From contig JAJDZL010000218.1 of NCBI GenBank assembly GCA_022824665.1, positions 1-40,718 on the forward strand: 40,718 bases of DNA. The letters run 5' to 3'. The stretch is from Gammaproteobacteria bacterium (GTDB lineage: Bacteria; Pseudomonadota; Gammaproteobacteria; Arenicellales; JAJDZL01). The position numbers and the translations under genes were made by a program. This document shows positions 9,721 to 19,488 of the stretch, one piece after another. Positions within the stretch are counted from its first letter, which is position 1, and every line of letters starts with the position of its first letter. The notes below the pieces were generated by a model. That model saw only the letters and a list, made by a program, of their open reading frames with translations, did not search any database and was not told where the DNA came from.

Positions 9721-10884
9721 TCAGGCGCGCATATTTCTAAGTAGAATTTCAATCGCTTCGCCCATGGTATCAGCGAATTGAAATGGCATGCGTGAATTTC
9801 TGAGCAGAGTCAGGCCGTGCTCGCGCTTGGTGCCGGCAAATCGTACAACCACCGGGCAGGTAATACGCGCTTTTTTGTGTGCAGTGATCAATCCTTCCGC
9901 GATCGTATCGCAATGCGTCAGTCCGCCGCCAACTGCATTAACGAACAGCGCTTTGACTGAGGGACTTTCCAGTACCGTCTGGCAGGCGTCGGCAACATCC
10001 GAGCGCGAAGCAATGGGTGGCAAGTCCAGGAAGTTCGCAGGCTCCATCTCGTGCAGCTTAAGCAGGTCCATGGTCGCAAGTGCCAAACCGGCACCGCCAA
10101 CCAGCAAACCAATATCACCATCCAGACGGATGTAGTTGTAGCCGCTTTGCGCACGCAGTTTGCGGTCGTCGAAACGATTGCGAGCTCTGATTTCAGCGTA
10201 GTCTTCATGTCTGAACATCGCGTTGTCGTCGATTTCCATTTTTACATCCAGGCACGCCAGTCGATTGCCGTCAACAATCGCCAGCGGATTCAGCTCAATG
10301 GACAGTGCATCCAGTTCGTTGACCGACTGGTGCAGACCTCGACAAATCTGCACGTACTGATCGAGCAGTGCGTCATTGAGGTCCATGCCCGACGCAAAGC
10401 GTCGCAACTCGTCGTCATCAGGCGCGTTATCGATTGACATGCTCAAGCGTTGCAGTGTGTCCGGCTGCTCGGCAAGGACTGATTCGATGCCTGCACCACC
10501 CAAAGGTGATCCCAAAAGAACCAACTTGCGCTGAAATCGGTCGAGCAAAATCGCGAGATAAAGCTCGCGCTCAATTTTGACCGATCGCTCAATATACACT
10601 GCGTCGACCTTGATGCCACGCTCGCCGGTTTGCGGTGTGACTAAAATACTGCCCAGCAAAGCCTGCGTTTCTGCGACTGCAGCGCTGACCGAGGAGACCA
10701 TTTTGATGCCGCCAAATCGACCCCGGTCCCCCGCGAGTATCTGTGCTTTGACCACCCACGCTTCAGCAGCAATCCGTTCTGCAACAGAACTCGCCTCGGC
10801 AGTTGAAAAAGCAACATCGCCAGGTGGAAAAGAAAAACCATACCGGCTCAAAAGTCTCTTTGCCTGGTACTCTTGAACAAACAT
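9721..10884 (-). CDS. Second acyl-CoA synthetase beta subunit (SucC/MtkA-like), diverged
   Basis: 387 aa; FVQEYQAKRLLSRYG, VVKAQILAGDRGRFGGIK, IERELYLAILLDR, but PPIAS in place of GGGAT and NAVGGGLTHCD in place of [10 protein letters not shown]. Confidence 0.83.
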   Translation of the reverse strand: MFVQEYQAKRLLSRYGFSFPPGDVAFSTAEASSVAERIAAEAWVVKAQILAGDRGRFGGIKMVSSVSAAVAETQALLGSILVTPQTGERGIKVDAVYIERSVKIERELYLAILLDRFQRKLVLLGSPLGGAGIESVLAEQPDTLQRLSMSIDNAPDDDELRRFASGMDLNDALLDQYVQICRGLHQSVNELDALSIELNPLAIVDGNRLACLDVKMEIDDNAMFRHEDYAEIRARNRFDDRKLRAQSGYNYIRLDGDIGLLVGGAGLALATMDLLKLHEMEPANFLDLPPIASRSDVADACQTVLESPSVKALFVNAVGGGLTHCDTIAEGLITAHKKARITCPVVVRFAGTKREHGLTLLRNSRMPFQFADTMGEAIEILLRNMRA

Positions 10885-11116
10885 CTGTCAGTAAATATGA
10901 TGAAAACAGCCCGCGATTGAATTACCTTTGTCATTTTAATCGAAGCGGAGTCAGTAAAATTATTATTGAAAGTTGAGTATTATTACAATTCCTCGAGGTT
11001 CATTAGTGTATTCGAGCGAAGTTCGCAAAATTAAGATGTTTGATATATGGCATACAATGACTTTGTTTTACGAATCAACCAAATCAACAACAAGAGTATG
11101 TATTGGAGAAGTAAAT

Positions 11117-12106
11117 ATGACAACACTAAAAAAAACAGTTACGGTGACTCTGGGTGCCATGGTTCTGGCATTCCTGTCATTCACTCAGGTCCAGATTGCT
11201 GCTGCAGACTTTGAACCGAAAAAGCCGGTTGACTTCGTCATCATGGCTGGTAAGGGCGGCGGCGCAGACAAGATGGCGCGACTGATGCAAACCATCATCG
11301 AAAAACATGAACTGTCCGGTAAACCGTTCGTACCGATCAACAAACCAGGCGGTTCAGGTGCTGAAGCCCTGATTCATATGAATAATACGTCTGGCGCAGC
11401 TCAGGATCATACTGTGATGGTTACACTCAACAGTTTCTATACAACCCCGTTGCGTCAAGCAAATCTTGGTATCGATATTTCGACCTTCACCCCGGTTGGA
11501 CGCATGGCAGAAGACACCTTCCTGCTATGGGTCAATAAAGACAGTGGCATCACCGATTTTGACGGTTTTGTCGCGGCAGCCAAGGCAGCCGGTGAGGACT
11601 GGATTATGGCCGGTACCGGTAAGGCACAGGAAGATCAGCTGATTACCGACTTCCTGAATCGAACCTATGATCTGAACATGACCTACGTACCGTACAAGGG
11701 CGGTGGCCGGGTTGCCAAGGAACTGGCAGGAAATAACGCTCACTCGACGGTCAACAATCCGTCAGAGCAGCTGGGTTTCTATGAAGCAGGCAATACAGTA
11801 CCGCTTGCCGCGTTCACTCAGAACAGACTTGACAAATTCCCGGATGCACCAACCATGGGTGAGTTGGGCAACGAATTTGCCTACTACATGCAAAGAAGCG
11901 TGGTTGGCCCGCCTGGAATGTCAGCTGAAGCGGCCGCATACTATCAGGCCCTGTTTGCCAAAGTCTTCGAAACTGAAGAATGGCAAAAATACAGGACTGA
12001 CAAGAGTCTGTATGGTGATTTCCTGACCGGTGATGCGCTGAAGGATTACTGGATGACCGAACGGTCCATTCACGAAACCATGTTAAAGGAAATTGGTGAA
12101 ATCTAA
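11117..12106 (+). CDS. Tripartite tricarboxylate transporter (TTT) substrate-binding protein, TctC-like
   Basis: Start ATG 11117 preceded by 'ggagaagtaaat'; signal peptide MTTLKKTVTVTLGAMVLAFLSFTQVQIAAA; TctC-family fold features; followed by TctB and TctA. ORF track start is 10973. Confidence 0.88.
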   Translation: MTTLKKTVTVTLGAMVLAFLSFTQVQIAAADFEPKKPVDFVIMAGKGGGADKMARLMQTIIEKHELSGKPFVPINKPGGSGAEALIHMNNTSGAAQDHTVMVTLNSFYTTPLRQANLGIDISTFTPVGRMAEDTFLLWVNKDSGITDFDGFVAAAKAAGEDWIMAGTGKAQEDQLITDFLNRTYDLNMTYVPYKGGGRVAKELAGNNAHSTVNNPSEQLGFYEAGNTVPLAAFTQNRLDKFPDAPTMGELGNEFAYYMQRSVVGPPGMSAEAAAYYQALFAKVFETEEWQKYRTDKSLYGDFLTGDALKDYWMTERSIHETMLKEIGEI

Positions 12107-12109
12107 AGA

Positions 12110-12634
12110 GTGAATCTCACTCAACCCGGGCACTTCGTCATGCGCAAGGCGGAATTGATCATGGCCATTGCGATGGGCATCGCATCAGCCGGGTTGATGT
12201 GGAAGAGCGCAGAACTCCCCATCGGCTGGATCCCGCGCGAGGGACCAGGCGGTGGGGCGTTTCCTTTTTGGCTATCTGCCGGAATGCTGATCTGCTGCAT
12301 ATGGATCATCGTTCGCTGGTTTCGCGGTTATTTCAGGTTTCATGGTGAAACGCCGTATATGGACCGGGAAACGCTCCTTGTTTTTCTGACCGGCGCGCTT
12401 TCCCTGACCGTTATGGTCGGCTCAATCTACCTGATTGGAGTCTATGGTGCGGTACCATTGCTGCTGATTTTCTATATGAGATTCATCGGCCGCCACCCGT
12501 GGTCCCTGACTGCGACGCTGGCCGTCGTGTTTCCGATCGTGACATTTTTCTTTTTTGAAATCATTCTCACGATTACACTTCCGAAAGGCTTGACCGAACC
12601 CCTGTTCTACCCGCTTTACGATATCTTCCTGTAA
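12110..12634 (+). CDS. TTT transporter small membrane subunit, TctB-like
   Basis: 174 aa, four hydrophobic segments, GPGGGAFPFWLSAGML motif; located between tctC and tctA. Confidence 0.82.
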   Translation: MNLTQPGHFVMRKAELIMAIAMGIASAGLMWKSAELPIGWIPREGPGGGAFPFWLSAGMLICCIWIIVRWFRGYFRFHGETPYMDRETLLVFLTGALSLTVMVGSIYLIGVYGAVPLLLIFYMRFIGRHPWSLTATLAVVFPIVTFFFFEIILTITLPKGLTEPLFYPLYDIFL

Positions 12635-12646
12635 GGGTAACGGCAA

Positions 12647-14146
12647 TTGGAAATCATTAATCATCTGTTTGATGGCTTTTTGATCGCGTTCGAGCCACTG
12701 AACCTGATTCTGATTGTCGTTGGCGTCACGGTTGGGCTGTTCATCGGCGCAATGCCGGGTCTCGGCTCAGTTAACGGCGTGGCTATTTTATTGCCCATGA
12801 CTTTTCTGGTGCCCCCGACATCGGCTGTCATCTTCCTCGGAGCGATTTATTACGGCGCGATGTACGGCGGCGCCATCAGCTCAATCATGCTGGGTATTCC
12901 CGGTGCTTCAACAGCAGTCGCAACAACATTTGACGGGCGGCCGATGGCCCGCTCCGGACAGGCTGATGCCGCACTAATCGCGGCGGCAACCGCATCGTTT
13001 GTCGGCGGTACGCTGTCGGTGGTCCTGTTTACCATGTTCGCGCCGCCGCTGGCTAAAGTTGCCCTGGCATTCGGCTCGCCGGAAGAGTTTGCACTAATGC
13101 TGCTTGCCTTTGCAACATTCATCGGGCTTGGCGGAGACGATATTCCGAAAACATTTTTTTCGATTTTCATTGGCCTGGTACTCAGTGCAGTCGGTCTCGA
13201 CATCGTCAGCGGCGAGCCGCGCCTGATATTTTTTGATATTCCGGGTTTCTTTCACGGGGTAAACTTTCTGGTGCTCGCGATCGGAATTTACGGCATCGGT
13301 GAGATTCTGTGGACACTTGAAACCAACAAGGGCGAGGTTGAGGTGTCCCGCCTGGATCTGACGTTCAAGAAGTTCGTTGCCAATATGATTCGGCTCAAAG
13401 AGACGATCGTCACGATGCTTATGGGCTCGTTTCTCGGCTTTTTTGTTGGCATACTGCCAGCAGCCGGTGCAACACCCGGGTCCTTGATGGCATACGGCGT
13501 GGCCAAAACAATGGACCGGAATCCGGAAACCTTCGGCAAAGGAAACATCAAGGGTGTTGCAGCCCCTGAATCGGCCAACAACGCGGCCAGCACCGGGTCC
13601 ATGCTGCCGATGCTCACGCTGGGTATTCCAGGCTCCCCAACGACTGCCATTCTACTCGGCGGGATGGTCATCTGGGGCCTTGAACCCGGTCCCCGACTGT
13701 TTACCGACCAGACTGAGTTTGTATGGGGTCTGATTGCCAGCCTGTATGCGGCCAATCTGCTGTCGCTGCTGGTAAACCTGGCGTTCATCCCCGCATTCAT
13801 TTGGGTACTCAGAATTCCATTTACAATTCTCGCACCGATTATCTTCATTCTGTGTATCGTCGGTGGCTATGCACCGACCCAGGACATGCACGATGTCTGG
13901 CTGATGCTGCTGTTCGGCGTTGTCGGCTACCTGATGCGTAAACTCGACTACCCAATGGCCCCGACTGTACTGGCGATCGTACTGGGTCCGCTCGCGGAAA
14001 CTTCGCTGCGCCAGTCGCTGCTGATTTCACATGGCTCGGCGGCAATTTTTGTCGAACGGCCAATCGCTGCAGCGATCATGGCATGCGCCCTGATACTGCT
14101 TTTCCTGCCACTTTTGAAGTTTTTTGTCGGCAAACGCAAAAAGTGA
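12647..14146 (+). CDS. TTT transporter large membrane subunit, TctA-like
   Basis: 499 aa; GLFIGAMPGLGSVNGVAILLPMTF, YGAMYGGAISSIMLGIPG, PESANNAASTGSMLPMLTLGIPGSPTTAILLGGM are TctA signatures; TTG start. Confidence 0.93.
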   Translation: MEIINHLFDGFLIAFEPLNLILIVVGVTVGLFIGAMPGLGSVNGVAILLPMTFLVPPTSAVIFLGAIYYGAMYGGAISSIMLGIPGASTAVATTFDGRPMARSGQADAALIAAATASFVGGTLSVVLFTMFAPPLAKVALAFGSPEEFALMLLAFATFIGLGGDDIPKTFFSIFIGLVLSAVGLDIVSGEPRLIFFDIPGFFHGVNFLVLAIGIYGIGEILWTLETNKGEVEVSRLDLTFKKFVANMIRLKETIVTMLMGSFLGFFVGILPAAGATPGSLMAYGVAKTMDRNPETFGKGNIKGVAAPESANNAASTGSMLPMLTLGIPGSPTTAILLGGMVIWGLEPGPRLFTDQTEFVWGLIASLYAANLLSLLVNLAFIPAFIWVLRIPFTILAPIIFILCIVGGYAPTQDMHDVWLMLLFGVVGYLMRKLDYPMAPTVLAIVLGPLAETSLRQSLLISHGSAAIFVERPIAAAIMACALILLFLPLLKFFVGKRKK

Positions 14147-14179
14147 AGCTCGTATACCCATTCGCTCTGCCATCGTCTC

Positions 14180-16180
14180 TTGACCACAACCACCGCTCAG
14201 TTCAAACACCTGTTTACGCCCGTCGATCTCGGCCACAAAACGCTCAAGCATCGACTTAATTTTGGCGCGCACACCGCCAACATGTCGAACGACGGGCTGC
14301 CGTCTGAACGGCATCATGGATATTACCTGGAGCGGGCAATCGGCGGGGCAGCCATGATCGTCGTTGAACCGGTGCCAGTTCATGGACCGGCTGTTTTGAC
14401 GCGGGGCAACTTTCGACACAGCGACGATTCCGTCATTCCACATTTTCGCAAGATCACAGACAGCTGCCACGAGTACGGAACGGTCATGATTCAGCAACTG
14501 TATCACGTCGGCCAGCACGGTGACTGGGACAATTCGTTCCTGCCAAACTGGTCGCCTTCCGGTCTGCCTTCAATGCATGATCATGACGCCAGTATGGCAA
14601 TGTCGATTCAGCAGATTGATGAAGTCATCGATGCATTCACCGCAGCCGCGGTGCGCGCCCAGCGCGCCGGCTTTGACGGTTGCGAATTGATGGCTGCATA
14701 CAACGCGATCATTGAACAGTTCTGGTCGACCTTTACCAATCGCCGCGACGATCACTACGGTGGTTCATTCGAAAAGCGGATGAATTTTTCAGTCCGATTG
14801 CTCGACGCGATCCGTCAGGCTGTCGGTCCGGATTTCATCATTGGCATTTGCACCAGTTATGATCCGGTCGTGCCAGATGTTCTGCCACTGGAGATGATGC
14901 AGGAGATTGCCAGCTACCACGATGCGCGCGGACTCATGGATTATGTCACGGTCGGCACAGGCGGCTACTACAACTATACGATGATCATTCCAGTTGCCCT
15001 GCACGAGGATCAGTTCGGGGTGCCTTTTGCAGCAAAAATCCGCACCGCTGTAAAGCACGCCAAAGTACAGGCCGAGAGTCATATCCGCACGCCTGACGCG
15101 GCCGACTATGCGATTGGCTCAGGTGCGGCAGATATGGTCAGCATTGTACGCGGGCAGATCGCCGATCCGCATCTGGCGAATAAAGCCATGCAGGGACGGC
15201 CGCAAGACATTCGACCCTGTCTTTCCTGTAACCAGATGTGCTGGGGCCGGCGGGCCAGGGACTACTGGATCAGTTGCCTGATCAACCCGTCGGCCGGGCG
15301 CGAATTTGAGTGGGGCGGCGACCGTTTTACCCGCGCTGAAGTGCCGCGCAACGTCCTGGTTGTCGGTGGCGGGCCGGCCGGCTGTGAAGCCGCACGCGTC
15401 GCAGCCGAGCGCGGACACGAGGTTGCGCTGGTTGAAGCATCCGGTCAGCTTGGCGGGCAATTTCGGCTGGCCGGGTTACAGCCTCGCCGCGCGCAGATTC
15501 TGGACTACATTGACTGGTTTGAACGACAATTGCACAAACTGGGCGTAGACCTTAGGCTCAATACCCCGTTTTTTACCGAAGACATCATTGCGTTCAATGC
15601 AGATGTCGTCATCCTCGCGACGGGATCAATGCCCTCCGAGAACGGTTTTCAGCGCGGCATTCCAACCTCGGAAACCTTGCCTGGCATCACGCGTGACAAT
15701 GTCTGGTACGCTGAAGATGTCATGAATCGATCCGCACGACTGGGTCAGTCAGTACTGCTGCTCGACGATGTCGGTACCTGGAAAGGGGTCGGCACTGCAC
15801 TTTATCTGGCCGACAAGCAGCACCAGGTGTCGATCGTTACGCCCTACCCGGTCGTCGGACGAGAATTGGTCCGCACCGGGGCAGACCTCGCAGTGCGGGA
15901 AACACTGCGCCGGGCAGGCACGCGCTTCTTTTGTGAATCGGTGGTTTCTGAATGGCGCACAGACCACGCCCTGATTATGGATTTGCTGGATGGTACGATT
16001 ACACAAGAGCCCTTTGACAGCCTGGTACTCGCAACCGTGAACGTCCCGGTAAACGATATCGAACTCGAACTTCTTCAGCGCGAACCCGACTTTGAAGTGC
16101 ACGTAATTGGCGACTCCCTGTCGCCGAGACAAGCACCCGCCGCAACCTATGAAGGCCGCAAAATCGCCTTAGCACTGTAA
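14180..16180 (+). CDS. NADH:flavin oxidoreductase / FAD-dependent, 4Fe-4S enzyme of the TMADH / N-methylproline demethylase (StcD-like) group
   Basis: 666 aa; OYE-type TIM barrel then 4Fe-4S ligands CLSCNQMCWGRRARDYWISC and an FAD/NAD domain (VLVVGGGPAGCEAARVAAERGHEVALVE). TTG start, exact start uncertain. Confidence 0.85.
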   Translation: MTTTTAQFKHLFTPVDLGHKTLKHRLNFGAHTANMSNDGLPSERHHGYYLERAIGGAAMIVVEPVPVHGPAVLTRGNFRHSDDSVIPHFRKITDSCHEYGTVMIQQLYHVGQHGDWDNSFLPNWSPSGLPSMHDHDASMAMSIQQIDEVIDAFTAAAVRAQRAGFDGCELMAAYNAIIEQFWSTFTNRRDDHYGGSFEKRMNFSVRLLDAIRQAVGPDFIIGICTSYDPVVPDVLPLEMMQEIASYHDARGLMDYVTVGTGGYYNYTMIIPVALHEDQFGVPFAAKIRTAVKHAKVQAESHIRTPDAADYAIGSGAADMVSIVRGQIADPHLANKAMQGRPQDIRPCLSCNQMCWGRRARDYWISCLINPSAGREFEWGGDRFTRAEVPRNVLVVGGGPAGCEAARVAAERGHEVALVEASGQLGGQFRLAGLQPRRAQILDYIDWFERQLHKLGVDLRLNTPFFTEDIIAFNADVVILATGSMPSENGFQRGIPTSETLPGITRDNVWYAEDVMNRSARLGQSVLLLDDVGTWKGVGTALYLADKQHQVSIVTPYPVVGRELVRTGADLAVRETLRRAGTRFFCESVVSEWRTDHALIMDLLDGTITQEPFDSLVLATVNVPVNDIELELLQREPDFEVHVIGDSLSPRQAPAATYEGRKIALAL

Positions 16181-16225
16181 TTCGGAACCGCTGCCGCTCC
16201 GAAACTTGGGCCGTACGAGTAAGCC

Positions 16226-16768
16226 TTACTCAGTGTAATCGACTGGCAAGGCGATGATTTTTACTTTGATGGTAGTACCAGGACGAGTCGGTGTTGTGGC
16301 TCGAAACACGTGCCCGGCATATTCGTAAGCAACGTTGTAGCCGTCCAGCCGCTGTGTTTCGACCTCTCTTTCGATCGTAGTACAACGCACCTCGGTCTTT
16401 ATGCTACCTTTACCTGCCGCCTGTTTTTTCTCAATGTCACTGGCGATTGAGGCGCCTAAAAGCGCGCCGATAGTAACACTTGCCTTGCTATCGTCATCGA
16501 TTTCCTTGCCAATCGCTCCGCCAAGAATTGCGCCCAAAAGCTCAGGGGTGTCTGAACTTGTTGAACCGCCTTGCCGCACCTGAACTTCGCGGCACTCCTT
16601 GACAGGTCGGTATTCCTTCATCGTTGTGAATCTTTCAGAGAAACCAATGACATTGGCTTCGACTTCAAAGGTACCGGAATAATCAGCCCACACTGTGCTG
16701 TTTAAACTGATGCCTGCGTAAGCGACCACAAGACCGATGACAACACCCAAATATTTTTTCATGATCAA
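16226..16768 (-). CDS. Glycine zipper 2TM-domain envelope protein
   Basis: 180 aa with signal-like N-terminus and LLGAILGGAIGKEIDDDSKASVTIGALLGASIASDIE. Confidence 0.75.
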   Translation of the reverse strand: MIMKKYLGVVIGLVVAYAGISLNSTVWADYSGTFEVEANVIGFSERFTTMKEYRPVKECREVQVRQGGSTSSDTPELLGAILGGAIGKEIDDDSKASVTIGALLGASIASDIEKKQAAGKGSIKTEVRCTTIEREVETQRLDGYNVAYEYAGHVFRATTPTRPGTTIKVKIIALPVDYTE

Positions 16769-17185
16769 TCTCCCTCGATATTGCTGCGGTACGACAAACC
16801 GATTCGTCGCATATGAAATTCATTATATAGACCACTCAGATTCTTACCGGAAAAGCACCTGAACGTCTAACCGTATTCTATGATGTTTAGCAAAAATAAT
16901 CGACCGCGAACACCAGAAAAAATCTTCGCGGACTGATCACCGACTGATTTCACCGCCGCTCAAAGCTCTTGACACTGGCTCCGGGATGGTGCAAATGTCA
17001 CTTGCACTTCAGATCGTCTTCGAACCCCTGCTCGCTGCCGGGGTACCAACCATTTCCAAATTCAAATCAATCAACCCGTTTCTGGTGAATTGAGATTGCG
17101 GCTAAAGTGCGCAGGTCACCGCGAAACTGATTCGTCAATGCCGTCAAACCTGTCTAAGGTGACTGAATCAGTTAACTCAATGCGC

Positions 17186-18457
17186 TTACGGAACGCGCTC
17201 TGAAATCGTCACCGCTACGATATCCTGATCTGTGCCCGGTCGAACAGCCGGCGAGCGCCCAAAATAATCACCGCTTTGCGCCTGCGGCGCGCCGGAAAAT
17301 GATACCCGCGCAACGATAAAGACCTCTTCAAAGGATGATATTTTGAGGTTCGGGAGCATTGCCATCGAATCATCAAGTTGCACCGTAGTCGGCAAATCCT
17401 TGACCTGTTTTTTGAGGACTGCCAGTGGCATTGGCGGACCGTTCAGTGCGCGCGCGAACAAGTACACGGTGTCGTCAGCATCAAGCTGCTCAAGGATCGT
17501 CGGTGCTATCGTTGCTTTGACCTGGATAGCTGCACTGGCAGCGCTGTTTTCAGGTGTCGGGCCCGCCTCATCAATCCTCGCAAGTTCCTGATTGGCACTG
17601 TCGATCAAGCGCCTGATTTCTCCAAGCATCTGTTCATTGTTGGTGGTCTTTTCGGCCTGCTTCCAAAAATCAAGTGCGCTACGAATGTCGCCGCGCCCAC
17701 CAGCCGCCAGTCCTGCCAGCCACAGTGCACTGGTGTGCTGCGGTTCCATCCCGAGCGCCTGTTCAATCAATGTTTCCGGATGACCTTCAAGCACGCCGTC
17801 GTTCGCCATCGCGAGAGCATCTGCCTCGCGCACCAGGAGGTCTGCGCTGTCGCCTTCGAGCTCGCGCACCTTCCTGTATGCACCCGCGGCTTCGGCAAAG
17901 CGCTGCTGCGCGATAAACAGCTGTGCCAGCGTATTCCAACCCAGCGCATCCTCGGGATTGACCGCCAAATGGCTGAGCAAACGATTGGTTAACTGCTCAA
18001 AGCTTTGCGACTCATCGCCTGTCTGTACACCGGTTGGCGGGCTTTCGACTGATGCAACCTTGCTGGCAGGTGAAATTGAAACGCCGCCTGGCTCGCCCAC
18101 CGCCAGATACAGGAGCCCCGCACCGGTCGGAATGAGCGCGGCGATGGCAATCACTGCCCAGCGCAATGAACCTGTTTGTTCACCCGCGGCCGGTACCTCA
18201 TTCGGCCCTTCCAGACCTCCAACATCAGCGATAAGATCACGCTCGATCTCGTCGCGATACTGTGTCGCATCTGCCGGGCTGATTTCACCCGCGTTTTGCC
18301 TTTGCTGCAACTCGTTTAGCCGCTGCTTCGCAACCTCTACGTTTTTCGCGTGACGATTTGAGCGTATTGTGTTTGGTGCTCGCAGTATTGACCACGCAAT
18401 GATCCCGACTGCCAGGGCTGTCAGCAGCAATGCTATCAGGTAGAAAATAACAGACAT
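17186..18457 (-). CDS. ccmI: Cytochrome c-type biogenesis protein CcmI (TPR)
   Basis: N-terminal two-TM arrangement around NVEVAKQRLNELQQRQNAGEISPADATQYRDEIERDLIAD, then TPR region; downstream of ccmH. Confidence 0.85.
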   Translation of the reverse strand: MSVIFYLIALLLTALAVGIIAWSILRAPNTIRSNRHAKNVEVAKQRLNELQQRQNAGEISPADATQYRDEIERDLIADVGGLEGPNEVPAAGEQTGSLRWAVIAIAALIPTGAGLLYLAVGEPGGVSISPASKVASVESPPTGVQTGDESQSFEQLTNRLLSHLAVNPEDALGWNTLAQLFIAQQRFAEAAGAYRKVRELEGDSADLLVREADALAMANDGVLEGHPETLIEQALGMEPQHTSALWLAGLAAGGRGDIRSALDFWKQAEKTTNNEQMLGEIRRLIDSANQELARIDEAGPTPENSAASAAIQVKATIAPTILEQLDADDTVYLFARALNGPPMPLAVLKKQVKDLPTTVQLDDSMAMLPNLKISSFEEVFIVARVSFSGAPQAQSGDYFGRSPAVRPGTDQDIVAVTISERVP

Positions 18458-18475
18458 TGGATAGGGCTGACGCGA

Positions 18476-18931
18476 CTATTCGTCCAGCATCTGCTGTGCT
18501 TTTTGTCGCTCGGCGTAGCTGAGCACCGGCACCTCGCGATTTCGCGACCGGCGCGCATATACAAAGAATGTGACAATTGCCAGCGACAGAAAAATCAGCG
18601 GCCCAAACCACAAAAGGTAGGTTGTTGACTTGAGCGGCGGTCTGTACATGACGAAATCGCCGTAGCGCTCAACCATGTAGTCGACAATTTCCTGATCAGA
18701 GTTTCCGCCGCGAATCATTTTATAAGTGCGCTCGCGCAAGTCTCGTGCCAATGCGGCATTCGAATCGGCAAGATTCTGATTTTGACAGACCATGCAGCGA
18801 AGCTCGTCGATGAGTGCTGTATAACGCTGCTCCTCGGCGGCACTGTCAAAGTCCAGCACCTCTACGGTTGCAGCCATGCACGGCTGAAGCACCAGTGCCA
18901 GCAGCAAAAATCCGCCCGTCAGCACTTTCAT
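18476..18931 (-). CDS. ccmH: Cytochrome c-type biogenesis protein CcmH (CcmL-like thioredoxin)
   Basis: LRCMVCQNQNLADSNAALARDLRERTYKMIRGGNSDQEIVDYMVERYGDFVMYRPP; preferred start Met at 18931. Confidence 0.93.
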   Translation of the reverse strand: MKVLTGGFLLLALVLQPCMAATVEVLDFDSAAEEQRYTALIDELRCMVCQNQNLADSNAALARDLRERTYKMIRGGNSDQEIVDYMVERYGDFVMYRPPLKSTTYLLWFGPLIFLSLAIVTFFVYARRSRNREVPVLSYAERQKAQQMLDE

Positions 18932-18933
18932 CT

Positions 18934-19488
18934 TTACGACTGCCTCCTGCTCTCGTCCCAAAGCGGCAAGATTTTCGTCTCCGCGACTTCAGGCGTAATC
19001 GGGCCAATATGCTTGTAGCGAATAACGCCACCCGAGTCAACAACAAAGGTTTCCGGCACACCATAAACGCCCCAGTCGATTGCGGCATCTCCATTGCGGT
19101 CGACTACAGTAACAAAATATGGATTGCCCCAGTCTCTTAACCACTTTTTCGCTTGCCCCGGCTCATCCTTGTAGTTCAAGCCGGCAATCGGAACGCCGCG
19201 CTCAGCAAGCTCTACCAAAATTGCGTGTTCGTCGCGGCAGGCAACACACCAGCTTGCCCAGACGTTCAGCACCCAGAATCCACCGCTCAGCTGGGCGGTA
19301 CTGAGTGTGGTGGTCTCTTGACCCAGAACCGGCAGCTCAAACTCAGGTGCTTGCTTGCCAACGAGGGGGGACGGCACCAGGGTTGAATCAAGTCTTAACC
19401 CCGCAGCAAAAAAACCCGCAACCGCAACAAAAGCGATAAATGGGATCAGAAACTTTGGCCGTGCGACAAACTGTCGTACGCGCATCAC
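18934..19488 (-). CDS. ccmG: Thiol:disulfide interchange protein DsbE/CcmG
   Basis: WVLNVWASWCVACRDEHAIL, GVYGVPETFVVDSGGVIRYKHIGPI; start overlaps ccmF stop. Confidence 0.92.
   Translation of the reverse strand: MMRVRQFVARPKFLIPFIAFVAVAGFFAAGLRLDSTLVPSPLVGKQAPEFELPVLGQETTTLSTAQLSGGFWVLNVWASWCVACRDEHAILVELAERGVPIAGLNYKDEPGQAKKWLRDWGNPYFVTVVDRNGDAAIDWGVYGVPETFVVDSGGVIRYKHIGPITPEVAETKILPLWDESRRQS

Noticed and set aside
16989-17050. tRNA-like or terminator-like segment (GTGCAA-N7-TTGCAC followed by CTTCGAACCCC)
   Set aside because: No complete cloverleaf could be drawn and there is no T-run; likely chance.
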